Source: Indioceanicola profundi
GTDB lineage: Bacteria > Pseudomonadota > Alphaproteobacteria > Azospirillales > Azospirillaceae
NCBI RefSeq assembly: GCF_003568845.1
Contig: NZ_CP030126.1
Location: forward strand, 372,001-436,000
Length of the DNA stretch: 64,000 nucleotides
Direction: 5' to 3'
The translations under genes were made by a program, and so were the position numbers. Below, piece by piece: positions 39,491 to 48,978 of this stretch (position 1 is the stretch's first letter; each line of letters begins with the position of its first letter). The notes below the pieces were generated by a model, which ran no database searches, was not told the DNA's origin, and saw nothing but the letters and a program-made list of their open reading frames with translations.

Positions 39491-40927
39491 ATGATGAAGA
39501 CCCGTTCCATTCTCCGGGCCGGTGCGGCCGTCCTGGCGCTCAGCCTTGCGATGCCGATTCCGGTCCAGCCGACCTATGCCCAATCGCGCGCGGTCCCGCA
39601 GAGCCGGGAGCAGATCACCCTGTCCTTCGCGCCTGTGGTGAAGCAGGCATCGCCGGCAGTGGTGAACATCTATACCCGCCGCACCGTGCGCCAGCGCGTA
39701 TCGCCCTTCATGGACGACCCGGTGTTCCGGCGCTTCTTCGGCGAGTCCTTCAGCTTCGGTGTGCCGCGGGAGAGGGTGGAAGGTTCGCTCGGCTCCGGCG
39801 TGATCGTGGCGGCGGACGGGCTGGTGGTCACCAACGCCCATGTGGTGAAGGGCAGCGACGAGATCACCGTGGTGCTGAACGACCGGCGGGAATTCCCGGC
39901 CAAGGTGGAAACGGTGGATGAACGGGTGGATCTGGCCGTCCTACGCATCGAGGCGGATGGGGAGAAGCTGCCCTTCCTGGAGTTCGGCGAGTCGGACGAT
40001 CTGGAGGTCGGCGATCTGGTCCTGGCGATCGGGAATCCGTTCGGTGTCGGCCAGACGGTAACCAGCGGCATTGTCTCCGCGCTTGCGCGCACCGCAGTCG
40101 GCGTCTCGGACTATAATTTCTTCATTCAGACGGATGCCGCTGTGAACCCAGGCAATTCCGGGGGCGCGCTGATCACGATGGACGGGCGATTGGTCGGCAT
40201 CAACACCGCGATCTACTCCCGATCCGGCGGCAGCATCGGTATCGGCTTCGCCATTCCGGCCGCCATGGTGCGTACCGTGGTGGATGCGGTGCGGGCCGGG
40301 GGCAAGCTGGTGCGGCCCTGGATCGGCGCGGACGGGCAGGCGGTCACGGCCGATCTCGCCCACACGCTCGGCCTGTCCCGTCCGGCTGGCGTGCTGATCA
40401 ATGAAATCCGTGCGCGGGGACCGGCGGAGAAGGCGGGGCTGCGGGTCGGCGACGTGGTCACCGCCGTCAATGGCCGGTCGGTCGATGATCCGGAGGCCAT
40501 GCGCTACCGGGTCGCCACCTTGCCGGTCGGCGGCTCCGCCACGCTGACGGTGATCCGCGACGGGCGGGAGCAGAAGCTCAACCTGGCCCTGATCGCCCCG
40601 CCGGAGGACCCGCCGCGGGACCTGACGCTGCTGGACGGCCGCCACCCCCTGGTCGGGGCGGAGGTGGCGAACCTCAACCCCGCTTTGGTGGAGGAGATGC
40701 GATTCGACGAGGGCGTGGGGACGGAAGGCGTGGTGGTCATGCAGGTAGCGCCCCGCACGCCGGCCGCCAGCCTGGGCCTGCGGCCCGGCGACGTGGTGCT
40801 GCGGGTCAATGCCACCGACATCGGCCGGGTGCAGGACCTCCGCCATATCCTGGACAGCCGGAGCCGATCCTGGACCATCTCCGTCCGGCGCAACGGCCGG
40901 GTCATGACCACGACCATCGGCGGCTGA
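39491..40927 (+). CDS. Do/DegP-type periplasmic serine protease
   Basis: A 478-residue HtrA-family protease with a signal peptide ending at PTYAQ (about residue 30). The catalytic triad is H117 (TNAHVV), D147 (VDLAV) and S223 (GNSGG). Two PDZ domains follow, at about 275-370 (RPWIGADGQAV, GLRVGDVV) and 380-478 (LGLRPGDVVLRVN). Such enzymes degrade or refold damaged envelope proteins. ATG 39491 or the next ATG at 39494 fits; further upstream lacks a signal sequence. It follows the cysteine-patterned lipoprotein by 50 bp, which hints at a shared envelope role. Which Deg subtype it is cannot be settled by eye. Confidence 0.93.
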   Translation: MMKTRSILRAGAAVLALSLAMPIPVQPTYAQSRAVPQSREQITLSFAPVVKQASPAVVNIYTRRTVRQRVSPFMDDPVFRRFFGESFSFGVPRERVEGSLGSGVIVAADGLVVTNAHVVKGSDEITVVLNDRREFPAKVETVDERVDLAVLRIEADGEKLPFLEFGESDDLEVGDLVLAIGNPFGVGQTVTSGIVSALARTAVGVSDYNFFIQTDAAVNPGNSGGALITMDGRLVGINTAIYSRSGGSIGIGFAIPAAMVRTVVDAVRAGGKLVRPWIGADGQAVTADLAHTLGLSRPAGVLINEIRARGPAEKAGLRVGDVVTAVNGRSVDDPEAMRYRVATLPVGGSATLTVIRDGREQKLNLALIAPPEDPPRDLTLLDGRHPLVGAEVANLNPALVEEMRFDEGVGTEGVVVMQVAPRTPAASLGLRPGDVVLRVNATDIGRVQDLRHILDSRSRSWTISVRRNGRVMTTTIGG

Positions 40928-41001
40928 ACCAACCGAAGCTGGCGCGGCCGTGGGCAGGATCGGCTATGCTGGGCGCCGACCGTAGACGAGATGCCCGAGC
41001 C

Positions 41002-42297
41002 ATGGCCGCCACCCTGTTCGAAGCTGACGCCCCCCGCCCGCTGGCCGACCGGCTGCGGCCCCGGACCATTGCCGAGGTGGTGGGGCAGGAGCATCTGCTG
41101 AAGCCGGACGGCCCCATCGGCCGGCAGCTCGCGGCGCGACGCCTGTCCTCCATGATCCTGTGGGGGCCGCCCGGCTGCGGCAAGACCACCATCGCGCGCC
41201 TGCTGGCCCAGAGCACCGACCTGTATTTCGAGCCGCTGTCGGCCATCTTCACCGGCGTAGCCGACCTGCGGAAGGTCTTCGAGGCGGCGAAGCAGCGGCG
41301 CATCGGCGGGCAGGGCACGCTGCTGTTCATCGATGAGATCCACCGCTTCAACCGCTCCCAGCAGGATGGCTTCCTGCCCTATGTGGAGGATGGCACCGTC
41401 ACGCTGGTGGGGGCGACGACGGAGAATCCCAGCTTCGAGCTGAACGCTGCGCTGCTGTCCCGCGCCCAGGTCTTCGTGCTGAACCGGCTGGACGAGGCGG
41501 CGCTGGAAAAGCTGCTGGGCCGGGCGGAGGCGGAGATGGAGCGACCCCTGCCGCTGGAGGCCGATGCCCGCACGGCGCTGAAAGCCATGGCCGACGGTGA
41601 CGGGCGCTACTGCCTGAACCTGTGCGAGGAGTTGTTCCAGCTTCCCGAAGGCACGGTGCTGGACACGGCCGGGCTGACGGCGGCGGTGCAGCGGCGCATG
41701 CCCCTCTACGACAAGGCGCAGGAGGGGCATTACAACCTGATCTCCGCCCTGCACAAATCGTTGCGCGGGTCCGACACGGATGCGGCGCTGTACTGGTTCG
41801 CGCGCATGCTGGCGGGCGGGGAGCACCCCCGCTACATCGCGCGCCGGCTGGTTCGTTTCGCATCCGAGGATATCGGCCTGGCCGATCCCAACGCGCTGGT
41901 CCAGGCCCTGGCCGCCTGGGACACCTATGAGCGGCTGGGCAGCCCGGAGGGGGAGCTGGCCATCGTCCAGTGCGTGATCTATCTCGGCACCGCGCCGAAA
42001 TCCAACGCGGCCTATACCGCCTACAAGCAGGCGGTGCGCGCGGCCAAGGAGACCGGCAGCCTGATGCCGCCCAAGCACATCCTGAACGCGCCGACCAAGC
42101 TGATGAAGCAGATCGGCTACGGCAAGGGCTACGAGTACGACCACGATACGGAGGACGGATTCTCCGGCCAGGACTATTTCCCGGAGGAGATGGGGCGGCG
42201 GGAGTTCTACAAGCCGGTGGAGCGCGGCTTCGAGCGGGACATCAAGAAGCGGCTGGAATACTGGGCGAAGCTGCGGGCGCAGCGACCGCGGGAGTAG
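41002..42297 (+). CDS. rarA: replication-associated recombination protein RarA (MgsA)
   Basis: A 431-residue AAA+ ATPase that acts at stalled replication forks with SSB. Walker A is GPPGCGKT (55-62), Walker B is LFIDEIHRFN, and sensor 1 reads GATTENPSFE. The C-terminal tetramerisation region ends with YEYDHDTEDGFSGQDYFPEEM, a typical MgsA tail. ATG 41002 gives a family-like start. It lies 74 bp behind the protease gene. Confidence 0.95.
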   Translation: MAATLFEADAPRPLADRLRPRTIAEVVGQEHLLKPDGPIGRQLAARRLSSMILWGPPGCGKTTIARLLAQSTDLYFEPLSAIFTGVADLRKVFEAAKQRRIGGQGTLLFIDEIHRFNRSQQDGFLPYVEDGTVTLVGATTENPSFELNAALLSRAQVFVLNRLDEAALEKLLGRAEAEMERPLPLEADARTALKAMADGDGRYCLNLCEELFQLPEGTVLDTAGLTAAVQRRMPLYDKAQEGHYNLISALHKSLRGSDTDAALYWFARMLAGGEHPRYIARRLVRFASEDIGLADPNALVQALAAWDTYERLGSPEGELAIVQCVIYLGTAPKSNAAYTAYKQAVRAAKETGSLMPPKHILNAPTKLMKQIGYGKGYEYDHDTEDGFSGQDYFPEEMGRREFYKPVERGFERDIKKRLEYWAKLRAQRPRE

Positions 42298-42344
42298 CTT
42301 CCGCCAGGGCCGCATAACAAGCACGAAAACAGGGAGGAACGTTC

Positions 42345-42923
42345 ATGACCCAGCCTGTCCAGGCGCCGATCAGCCGATTCCCCGTCCCCGCCTTGTCGGA
42401 AATGCCGGAGGATATCCGGGAACGGCTGCTGGCCGTCCAGGAGAAGTCGGGCTTCATCCCCAACGTCTTCCTGGTCCTGGCGCGCCGCCCGGAGGAGTTC
42501 CGCGCCTTCTTCGCCTATCACGACGCGCTGATGGACAAGCCGGGCAATCTGACCAAGGCGGAGCGCGAGATGATCGTGGTCGCCACCAGCAACGCGAACC
42601 AGTGCCAGTACTGCGTGGTCGCGCATGGCGCGATCCTGCGCATCCGGGCGAAGAATCCCCTGATCGCGGACCAGATCGCCATCAACTACCGCAAGGCCGA
42701 CATCACGCCCCGCCAGAAGGCGATGCTGGATTTCGCCATGAAGGTCGCCTTCGAGGCCCATGCCGTGGGCGAGAACGACCATGCCGCACTGGCCCGGCAT
42801 GGCTTCGACATGGAGGATGCGTGGGACATCGCCGCCATCGCGGCCTTCTTCGGCATGTCGAACCGCATGGCGAACGTCACCAGCATGCGGCCGAACGACG
42901 AGTTCTATGCGTTGGGCCGATAG
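42345..42923 (+). CDS. AhpD-like peroxidase-related enzyme (carboxymuconolactone decarboxylase fold)
   Basis: A 192-residue helical protein with redox motif C87-QY-C90 followed by VVAH94G, the active-site layout of the CMD/AhpD superfamily. It resembles the group called uncharacterised peroxidase-related enzymes. Thiol-dependent peroxide reduction is a reasonable guess, but the physiological substrate is unknown. AGGGAGGAA precedes the ATG. It ends 13 bp before the next gene, suggesting a joint transcript. Confidence 0.88.
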   Translation: MTQPVQAPISRFPVPALSEMPEDIRERLLAVQEKSGFIPNVFLVLARRPEEFRAFFAYHDALMDKPGNLTKAEREMIVVATSNANQCQYCVVAHGAILRIRAKNPLIADQIAINYRKADITPRQKAMLDFAMKVAFEAHAVGENDHAALARHGFDMEDAWDIAAIAAFFGMSNRMANVTSMRPNDEFYALGR

Positions 42924-42936
42924 GGCCGGAACCGGC

Positions 42937-43824
42937 ATGGCTCCGCACTTCGACCGCGTCATCGGCATCGACTGGACCGGGGCGAATCCCGCGAAGGGGA
43001 TCGCCATCGCGGACTGTTCCGCCGATGGGCTGGTGCGGCCCGTTTTCCCCTCCGGCCGGTACTGGCGGCGGGAGGAGGCGGTGGAATGGTTGGCGGGGGA
43101 ACTCGCGGGCGGCGACCGGCTGCTGATCGGGATCGACTGCGCCTTCTCCCTGCCCTGGGTGCCGGGGGTGGGGTATCTGGACGGGCGCGTGCCCGATGTG
43201 GAGGACATCTTCGCCCTCTGGGAGCTGGTGGAGGAGGCGAGCGGCGGAGCGCCCGACCAGTTCGCCGGCCCGGCCGTGCTGGACCCGCGCTTCCATCCCA
43301 GCTTCTGGATCAACGGCCCGATGCCGGACCACTGGGGCGATGGCGATGCCAAGCGCCGGCGGACGGAAGTGGCGGCCGCCGCGACCGGGGCCGGCACGCC
43401 GGTTTCCGTCTTCAAGCTGGCCGCCGCGTCCAAGCAGGTGGGCAAGGCCTCCCTGGCCGGGATGCGCAGCCTGCGCGCGCTGCGCCGGCGGGCGGGAGCC
43501 GGGCGGCTGGCCGTCTGGCCGGCGGAGCCGACGGAGGGCAGGTCGGTGGTGGCGGAGATTTATCCGACCCTGTTCCGGAAGGCGGCCCTGCGCTCCGTCG
43601 TCAAGATCACCGGGCGCGAGGTGCTGGAGCGGGCCGTCCGGCATTTCGGCGCAAGGCTGGACCCGGCGGTGCCGGAAGGGTTCGACGACCATCTCGGCGA
43701 TGCGCTGATCACCGCGGCGGGGCTGCGCTGGCTGATCCAGGAACGGCCGGAGGTCTGGCACCCGCCGGGACTTGCGTCGGACATGGCGCGGCGCGAGGGA
43801 TGGATCTTGGGCGTCCATGGCTGA
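42937..43824 (+). CDS. DUF429-like protein with RNase H-type fold, function unknown
   Basis: A 295-residue soluble protein. The N-terminal RVIGIDWTGANPAKGIAIAD with a later IGIDCAFSLP looks like the acidic beta strands of an RNase H or DUF429-type fold, and DDHLGDALITAAGLRW near the end fits the family C-terminal helix with its Asp. I do not recognise a specific function. It may share a message with the AhpD-like gene upstream. Confidence 0.6.
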   Translation: MAPHFDRVIGIDWTGANPAKGIAIADCSADGLVRPVFPSGRYWRREEAVEWLAGELAGGDRLLIGIDCAFSLPWVPGVGYLDGRVPDVEDIFALWELVEEASGGAPDQFAGPAVLDPRFHPSFWINGPMPDHWGDGDAKRRRTEVAAAATGAGTPVSVFKLAAASKQVGKASLAGMRSLRALRRRAGAGRLAVWPAEPTEGRSVVAEIYPTLFRKAALRSVVKITGREVLERAVRHFGARLDPAVPEGFDDHLGDALITAAGLRWLIQERPEVWHPPGLASDMARREGWILGVHG

Positions 43825-43932
43825 CTTGCGCCGGCGCCATGCGGCGGGCAGTCTGTCCGTATTTCCGTCAGGTGCCGAATCAATGCCGAACCACCATGAT
43901 GAGCACGCTCCCCGACCCGGGCGGGGACGGGC

Positions 43933-44325
43933 ATGAACCCGTCCCTGACCGGCATCCTGGCGGTGGCCGCGGGCGGTGCGCTGGGGGCGACCGCGCGCTA
44001 CCTGTCGGTCCTCGCCATCGGGCGATGGCTCGGGGCCGGCTTTCCCTGGGGGACGTTCGCGGTGAACGTGGCCGGGTCCTTTGTCATGGGGGTGCTGGCG
44101 GAACTGGCGATGCAGGCTTGGCAGCCCCCGCCGGAGCTGAAGCTGTTCCTGACGGTGGGGGTACTGGGCGGCTTCACCACCTTCTCCAGCTTTTCCCTTG
44201 ATACGGCCCTGCTGATAGAACGGGGTGACTTCTGGGCCGCGGCGGCCTATGTGACGGGCTCCGTCCTGATCTCCATCGCCGCCCTGTTCGCAGGCCTGGC
44301 GCTTACCCGAATGTCCGTCGCATGA
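43933..44325 (+). CDS. crcB: fluoride ion channel/exporter CrcB (Fluc)
   Basis: A 130-residue four-span membrane protein. Family motifs are GGALGATARY, GTFAVNVAGSF and GGFTTFSSFS, the last containing the pore phenylalanines and threonines. It works as a dual-topology dimer that lets fluoride leave the cell. The 108-bp gap ahead shows no fluoride riboswitch that I can recognise. It overlaps rluC by four bases (ATGA), an unusual partner. Confidence 0.96.
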   Translation: MNPSLTGILAVAAGGALGATARYLSVLAIGRWLGAGFPWGTFAVNVAGSFVMGVLAELAMQAWQPPPELKLFLTVGVLGGFTTFSSFSLDTALLIERGDFWAAAAYVTGSVLISIAALFAGLALTRMSVA

Positions 44326-45323
44326 ACAAGGTCGAAACCCGCATCGTCACCCAGGATGAGGCGGAGATGCGCCTGGACCGCTGGTTCAAGCGGTATTTCC
44401 CGCTGCTGGGCCATGGCGCGCTCCAGAAGCTGCTGCGCACCGGGCAGGTGCGGGTGGATGGCAAGCGGGCGGAAAGCAATACGCGCCTCGCCGCCGGCCA
44501 GTCCATCCGCATCCCGCCCATGCCGGACATCCCGCCCGAAATGCCTGACGCGCCGCCCCGCACGCCGCCCAAGCCGGCGGTGAGTGAGAAGGACGCGGCC
44601 GAGCTGCGCTCCCGCATCCTGTACCGCGATGACGACGTGATCGTGCTGGACAAGCCGGCCGGCCTCGCCACCCAGGGCGGTACGGGGCAGAGTAAGAATC
44701 TGGACGCCATGCTGGACGTGCTGCGCTTCGACGCGGCGGAGCGGCCGCGGCTGGTCCATCGTCTGGACAAGGACACCAGCGGCTGCCTGGTGCTGGCCCG
44801 CACGGCCGCGGCGGCGACGAAGCTGACTGCGGCCTTCCGCTCCCGCGACGCCCGCAAGATCTACTGGGCCGTGACCGTCGGCGTGCCGAAGCCGCACAAG
44901 GGCCGCATCGACCTGCCCGTCGCCAAGGAGGCCGGCACCCGTGGGGAGCGCATGGCCGTGGATGAGGAGGAGGGGCAGTCCGCCCTGACCTACTACACGG
45001 TGGTGGAGCATGCCCATAAGCGGGCGGCCTTCGTGGCGCTGTGGCCGCGTACCGGCCGCACCCACCAGCTCCGCGTCCATATGGACGCCATCGGCACGCC
45101 CATCCTGGGCGACGGGAAATATGCGGGGCAGGGGGCCTTCCTGCCCGGCGACACCGGCCTGCCGCGGCAGCTCCACCTGCATGCCCGCCGGATCGTCATG
45201 CCGCATCCCCGTGGCGGCGCCATCGACGTGACGGCGCCGCTGCCGAAGCATATGCAGCCGGCCTGGGACTATTTCGGGTTCGACGACAACCTGCGCGAGG
45301 ACCCGTTCGCGGAGCTGGACTAA
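44322..45323 (+). CDS. rluC: RluA-family 23S rRNA pseudouridine synthase (RluC-like)
   Basis: A 333-residue enzyme that isomerises uridines of 23S rRNA. An S4 RNA-binding domain occupies residues 15-65 (LDRWFKRYFPLL, LLRTGQVRVDGKR). The catalytic motif is HRLDKDTSG with Asp149. A Pro-rich linker at about 65-90 joins the two domains. It overlaps crcB. The stop codon forms the loop of a perfect 10-bp palindrome (45311-45333). RluC versus RluD assignment is by S4 domain and length, not proven. Confidence 0.9.
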   Translation: MNKVETRIVTQDEAEMRLDRWFKRYFPLLGHGALQKLLRTGQVRVDGKRAESNTRLAAGQSIRIPPMPDIPPEMPDAPPRTPPKPAVSEKDAAELRSRILYRDDDVIVLDKPAGLATQGGTGQSKNLDAMLDVLRFDAAERPRLVHRLDKDTSGCLVLARTAAAATKLTAAFRSRDARKIYWAVTVGVPKPHKGRIDLPVAKEAGTRGERMAVDEEEGQSALTYYTVVEHAHKRAAFVALWPRTGRTHQLRVHMDAIGTPILGDGKYAGQGAFLPGDTGLPRQLHLHARRIVMPHPRGGAIDVTAPLPKHMQPAWDYFGFDDNLREDPFAELD

Positions 45324-45333
45324 GTCCAGCTCC
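45311..45333. repeat. perfect inverted repeat with the rluC stop codon as loop
   Basis: GGAGCTGGAC (45311-45320) and GTCCAGCTCC (45324-45333) are exact reverse complements and the three loop bases are the rluC TAA. It sits between the convergent rluC and lipoprotein genes. There is no T-run on either strand, so a rho-independent terminator is doubtful. Confidence 0.7.
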
Positions 45334-45339
45334 CCCGGC

Positions 45340-45672
45340 TCAGCAGCCGTTGCCCTCAAGCTGATAGCCGGTGACGATGTCGCTCTGCACCAGAAGCGTT
45401 TCGGTGCAGAAGATCAGCGTGCCGAACTGTGGGTCGCGGGCTGCCTGCATCAGCTTGACCTGCTGCGTGTCGTCGGACAGAGCCACCGTCTGCATGCGCG
45501 CGTAGATGTCCGCGGATGCGATCACCGATTTGCCGGGACGTCCGACAACCTCGGGAGACAGGCGCGCCTGCACCTTCTCCCCGTTCGAGCCGGAGCCGAG
45601 GGCGGTTACACAGCCCGTCAACAGCAAGCTCGCGGAAAGCGCGGGCATCAGTATGGAAGCTGCAACTCTCAT
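45340..45672 (-). CDS. small lipoprotein, function unknown
   Basis: A 110-residue protein with a clear signal peptide and lipobox LLTGC (lipidated C21). The mature chain is short and contains two more cysteines, one in LIFCTET and one as the very last residue, which could pair. I do not recognise the family. It is convergent with rluC. The 240 bp upstream (45673-45913) are relatively AT-rich and contain no other gene. Confidence 0.75.
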   Translation of the reverse strand: MRVAASILMPALSASLLLTGCVTALGSGSNGEKVQARLSPEVVGRPGKSVIASADIYARMQTVALSDDTQQVKLMQAARDPQFGTLIFCTETLLVQSDIVTGYQLEGNGC

Positions 45673-45913
45673 GGCTATGTTCCACGGCCAAATGGACTAG
45701 ACACAACGTAATATATCCTCGCTTGTTCTGCAACTGCCGACTAAAGGTCAGCTAAATTGTATCTATCTGAAGTACGAGAACTCGGCTCCATGCCCCGCCT
45801 GGGTCGTAGGGAAAGAAGCCCGGCTCTGCGCCCCCTTCGCTTCCGCCGACCCGCTGCCGGTGTTATTCAGCGTGGCTCCGGTCCGGCCGGCATCGCTTCT
45901 CAGGATCCAGTGC

Positions 45914-46588
45914 ATGGTGCTCAAGCTCGCTCTGTTCGATTGTGACGGCACGCTGGTGGACAGCCAGGCGGCCATAGTCGCCGCGATGGAGGCTGGCTTC
46001 GCCGCCGTGGGGCGATCCGCTCCGTCGGCGGAAAGCATCCGCCGCATCGTCGGGCTGTCGCTGGTGGAGGCGGTGGCCCGGCTGATCCCGGAGGAGGATG
46101 CCGCGCTGCATGTGGAGATCGCCGAGGCCTACAAGGCCGCCTTCCAGACCAACCGGCTTGCCGGCCGCCATCCGGAGCCGCTCTATCCCGGGGTGCTCGC
46201 GGCGCTGGACCGGCTGGAGGAAGCCGGCTGCGTGCTGGGCATCGCCACCGGCAAGAGCCGCCGCGGCCTGATCGCCGTGCTGGAGCATCACGGGCTGCGC
46301 GACCGGTTCGTCACACTCCAGACTGCCGACTTCGTCCCCGGCAAGCCTCATCCGGAAATGGTGGAGCGCGCCATGGCGGAGGCAGGAGCGGACCGGCCAG
46401 GAACGGTCATGATCGGCGATACCACCTTTGACATGCAGATGGCCCGGAATGCCCGTGTCTCCGCCCTGGGGGTCACCTGGGGCTATCACGGCGAAGGGGA
46501 GCTGCGGGAGACAGGCGCCCACCGGATCGTCCACGATTATGGCAGCCTGCCTGACGCGGTGCTTGGCCTGATGGCTCCGACACACTAG
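45914..46588 (+). CDS. HAD-superfamily phosphatase (phosphoglycolate phosphatase-like)
   Basis: A 224-residue HAD hydrolase. Motif I is D9-C-D11-GTL, motif II lies in GIATGKS, the motif III lysine in GKPHPE, and motif IV in IGDTTFDM. The cap inserted after motif I (residues 15-85) is the small helical type 1 seen in phosphoglycolate phosphatases and beta-phosphoglucomutases. The substrate is uncertain. ATG 45914 gives the standard start directly before motif I. The ATP12 gene follows 33 bp later. Confidence 0.88.
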   Translation: MVLKLALFDCDGTLVDSQAAIVAAMEAGFAAVGRSAPSAESIRRIVGLSLVEAVARLIPEEDAALHVEIAEAYKAAFQTNRLAGRHPEPLYPGVLAALDRLEEAGCVLGIATGKSRRGLIAVLEHHGLRDRFVTLQTADFVPGKPHPEMVERAMAEAGADRPGTVMIGDTTFDMQMARNARVSALGVTWGYHGEGELRETGAHRIVHDYGSLPDAVLGLMAPTH

Positions 46589-46621
46589 CTGTGGTTCCGT
46601 ATCGTTGTTGAGGACCGCGCC

Positions 46622-47317
46622 ATGAAGCGCTTCTACAAGACCGCCACGGCGGAGCAGGCCGGCGAGGGCTGGCAGGTGCTGCTGGACGGCAAGCCGATGC
46701 GTACCCCCGCCAAGGAGATGCTGGTGGTGCCGACCCGACGGCTGGCGGAAGCCATTGCCGCCGAATGGAACGGACAGGGGGAAGAGGTGAAGCCGGCCAC
46801 CATGCCGCTCACCCAGTTCGCCAGCACCACCATCGACGGTGTCCGGAACCGGCGTGACCTGGTGGTGGAAGCCGCCTGCGCCTATGCCGGCAGCGACCTG
46901 CTCTGTTACCGGGCCGACCACCCGCAGGAACTTGCCGACCGGCAGGCCGCCATATGGCAGCCGCTGCTGGACTGGGCCTCGGCCCGCTACGGGGCGACAC
47001 TGGTCCCCACGGCCGGCATCGTCCACCGGCAGCAGGACGAGGCGGCGCTCACGGCATTGCGCCGGGCGGTGGAGGAGTATGATGATTGGCGGCTCTGCGC
47101 ATTGCAGGGCGCTGTCGGCATCAGCGGCTCCCTGATCGTCGCCCTGGCCCTGATGGACGGCCGGCTGACGGCGGAGGAGGTGTTCGCCGTTTCCCAGCTC
47201 GACGAGAGTTTCCAGATCGAGAAATGGGGCGAGGATGCGGAGGCGGCCCGGCGGCGCGCGGCGCTGCGCGCCGATCTTGCGGCGACAGAGGCTTACCTCA
47301 AGCTGCTGGCCGCCTGA
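46622..47317 (+). CDS. ATP12-family F1-ATPase assembly chaperone
   Basis: A 231-residue ATP12 protein, the chaperone that binds the F1 alpha subunit during ATP synthase assembly. It is characteristic of alphaproteobacteria and mitochondria. Recognisable parts are KRFYKTATAEQAGEGWQVLLDGKPMRTPA at the N-terminus, EWNGQGEEVKPATMPLTQFA, and the later ALMDGRLTAEEVF. It is read behind the HAD gene. ATP synthase genes are not in the window. Confidence 0.93.
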   Translation: MKRFYKTATAEQAGEGWQVLLDGKPMRTPAKEMLVVPTRRLAEAIAAEWNGQGEEVKPATMPLTQFASTTIDGVRNRRDLVVEAACAYAGSDLLCYRADHPQELADRQAAIWQPLLDWASARYGATLVPTAGIVHRQQDEAALTALRRAVEEYDDWRLCALQGAVGISGSLIVALALMDGRLTAEEVFAVSQLDESFQIEKWGEDAEAARRRAALRADLAATEAYLKLLAA

Positions 47318-47425
47318 CCCGGTCGGCTTCGGCGTGTCCGGCCCCTTTTCAGGTTGCGCGCCGGAATGCTATGTCCCTCATCCGTAAAGAGTTGGCGGAT
47401 CACGCCGCCGGTGAGGGAGCGCGCC

Positions 47426-48958
47426 ATGCAGGATATTCTGGAGAAGCTGGAGCAGATGCGGGCCGGAGCCCGGCTGGGCGGCGGCGAGAAGCGCATCGAC
47501 GCGCAGCACGCCAAGGGCAAGCTGACCGCGCGGGAGCGCATCGACGTGCTGCTCGACGAAGGCTCCTTCGAAGAGTGGGACATGTTCGTCGAGCACCGCT
47601 GCACAGATTTCGGCATGGCGGAGCAGAAGGTGCCGGGCGACGGGGTGGTGACCGGCCACGGCACCATCAACGGCCGCCTGGTCTTCGTCTTCTCCCAGGA
47701 TTTCACCGTGTTCGGCGGCTCCCTCTCGGAAGCCCATGCGGAGAAGATCTGCAAGGTGATGGACCAGGCGATGAAGGTGGGCGCACCCGTCATCGGCCTG
47801 AACGACAGCGGCGGGGCGCGCATCCAGGAGGGTGTCGCCTCGCTGGGCGGCTATGCCGAGGTGTTCCAGCGCAACGTGCTGGCCAGCGGCGTGGTCCCGC
47901 AGATTTCCCTCATCATGGGGCCGTGCGCCGGCGGGGCCGTCTATTCGCCGGCCATGACGGACTTCATCTTCATGGTGAAGGACAGCAGCTACATGTTCGT
48001 CACCGGCCCCGACGTGGTGAAGACGGTGACGCACGAGGTGGTGAGTGCGGAAGAGCTTGGCGGGGCCGTGACCCACACCGCCAAGTCCGGCGTCGCCGAC
48101 CTCGCCTTCGAGAACGATGTGGAAGCCCTGCTGCAGGTGCGCCGCTTCGTCGATTTCCTGCCGCTCTCCAACCGGGAGAAGCCGCCGGCGCGGCCGACGC
48201 CGGATGCGGTGGATCGACCCGAACCCTCGCTGGATACGCTGATCCCGGCCAATCCGAACAAGCCCTACGACATGAAGGAGCTGATCCTGAAGGTCGTGGA
48301 CGAGGCCGACTTCTTCGAGATCCAGCCGGACTTCGCCAAGAACATCATCACGGGCTTCGGCCGGATGAACGGCTCCACCGTGGGCTTCGTGGCGAACCAG
48401 CCCACGGTGCTGGCCGGATGCCTGGACATCGACAGCTCCATCAAGGCGGCGCGCTTCGTGCGCTTCTGCGACGCCTTCAACATCCCGATCGTGACCTTCG
48501 TGGACGTGCCGGGCTTCCTGCCGGGCACGGCGCAGGAGTTCAACGGCATCATCAAGCACGGGGCCAAGCTGCTCTTCGCCTATGCCGAGGCCACGGTGCC
48601 CAAGGTCACGGTGATTACCCGCAAGGCCTATGGCGGCGCCTACGACGTGATGGCGTCCAAGCATCTGCGCGGCGACCTGAACTATGCCTGGCCCTCCGCC
48701 GAGATCGCGGTGATGGGGCCGAAGGGCGCGGTGGAGATCATCTTCCGTCAGGACATCGGCGATCAGGCCAAGATCGAGGCCAGGACGGAGGAGTACCGGC
48801 AGAAGTTCGCCAATCCCTTCGTCGCCGCCTCCCGCGGCTATATCGACGACGTCATCATGCCGCACAACACCCGCAAGCGTATCTGCCGGGCGTTGGGCAT
48901 GCTGAAGAACAAGCAGCTCCAGAATCCCTGGAAGAAGCACGACAACCTGCCGCTCTGA
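47426..48958 (+). CDS. pccB: propionyl-CoA carboxylase beta subunit
   Basis: The 510-residue carboxyltransferase subunit, the normal length for PccB. It transfers carboxyl from biotin to propionyl-CoA giving methylmalonyl-CoA. The oxyanion-hole glycine motifs are visible: [12 protein letters not shown] and [13 protein letters not shown] in the N domain, and [14 protein letters not shown] in the C domain. ATG 47426 starts [11 protein letters not shown]. Its partner pccA is 7 kb away at 56130. A related acyl-CoA carboxylase is possible, but the overall sequence favours propionyl-CoA. Confidence 0.93.
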   Translation: MQDILEKLEQMRAGARLGGGEKRIDAQHAKGKLTARERIDVLLDEGSFEEWDMFVEHRCTDFGMAEQKVPGDGVVTGHGTINGRLVFVFSQDFTVFGGSLSEAHAEKICKVMDQAMKVGAPVIGLNDSGGARIQEGVASLGGYAEVFQRNVLASGVVPQISLIMGPCAGGAVYSPAMTDFIFMVKDSSYMFVTGPDVVKTVTHEVVSAEELGGAVTHTAKSGVADLAFENDVEALLQVRRFVDFLPLSNREKPPARPTPDAVDRPEPSLDTLIPANPNKPYDMKELILKVVDEADFFEIQPDFAKNIITGFGRMNGSTVGFVANQPTVLAGCLDIDSSIKAARFVRFCDAFNIPIVTFVDVPGFLPGTAQEFNGIIKHGAKLLFAYAEATVPKVTVITRKAYGGAYDVMASKHLRGDLNYAWPSAEIAVMGPKGAVEIIFRQDIGDQAKIEARTEEYRQKFANPFVAASRGYIDDVIMPHNTRKRICRALGMLKNKQLQNPWKKHDNLPL

Positions 48959-48978
48959 CAGGCGGGGTGCGACGCCCG

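Noticed and set aside
43825-43932. Possible fluoride riboswitch ahead of crcB
   Set aside because: The short gap lacks the conserved pairing and the typical pseudoknot bases; nothing recognisable was seen.
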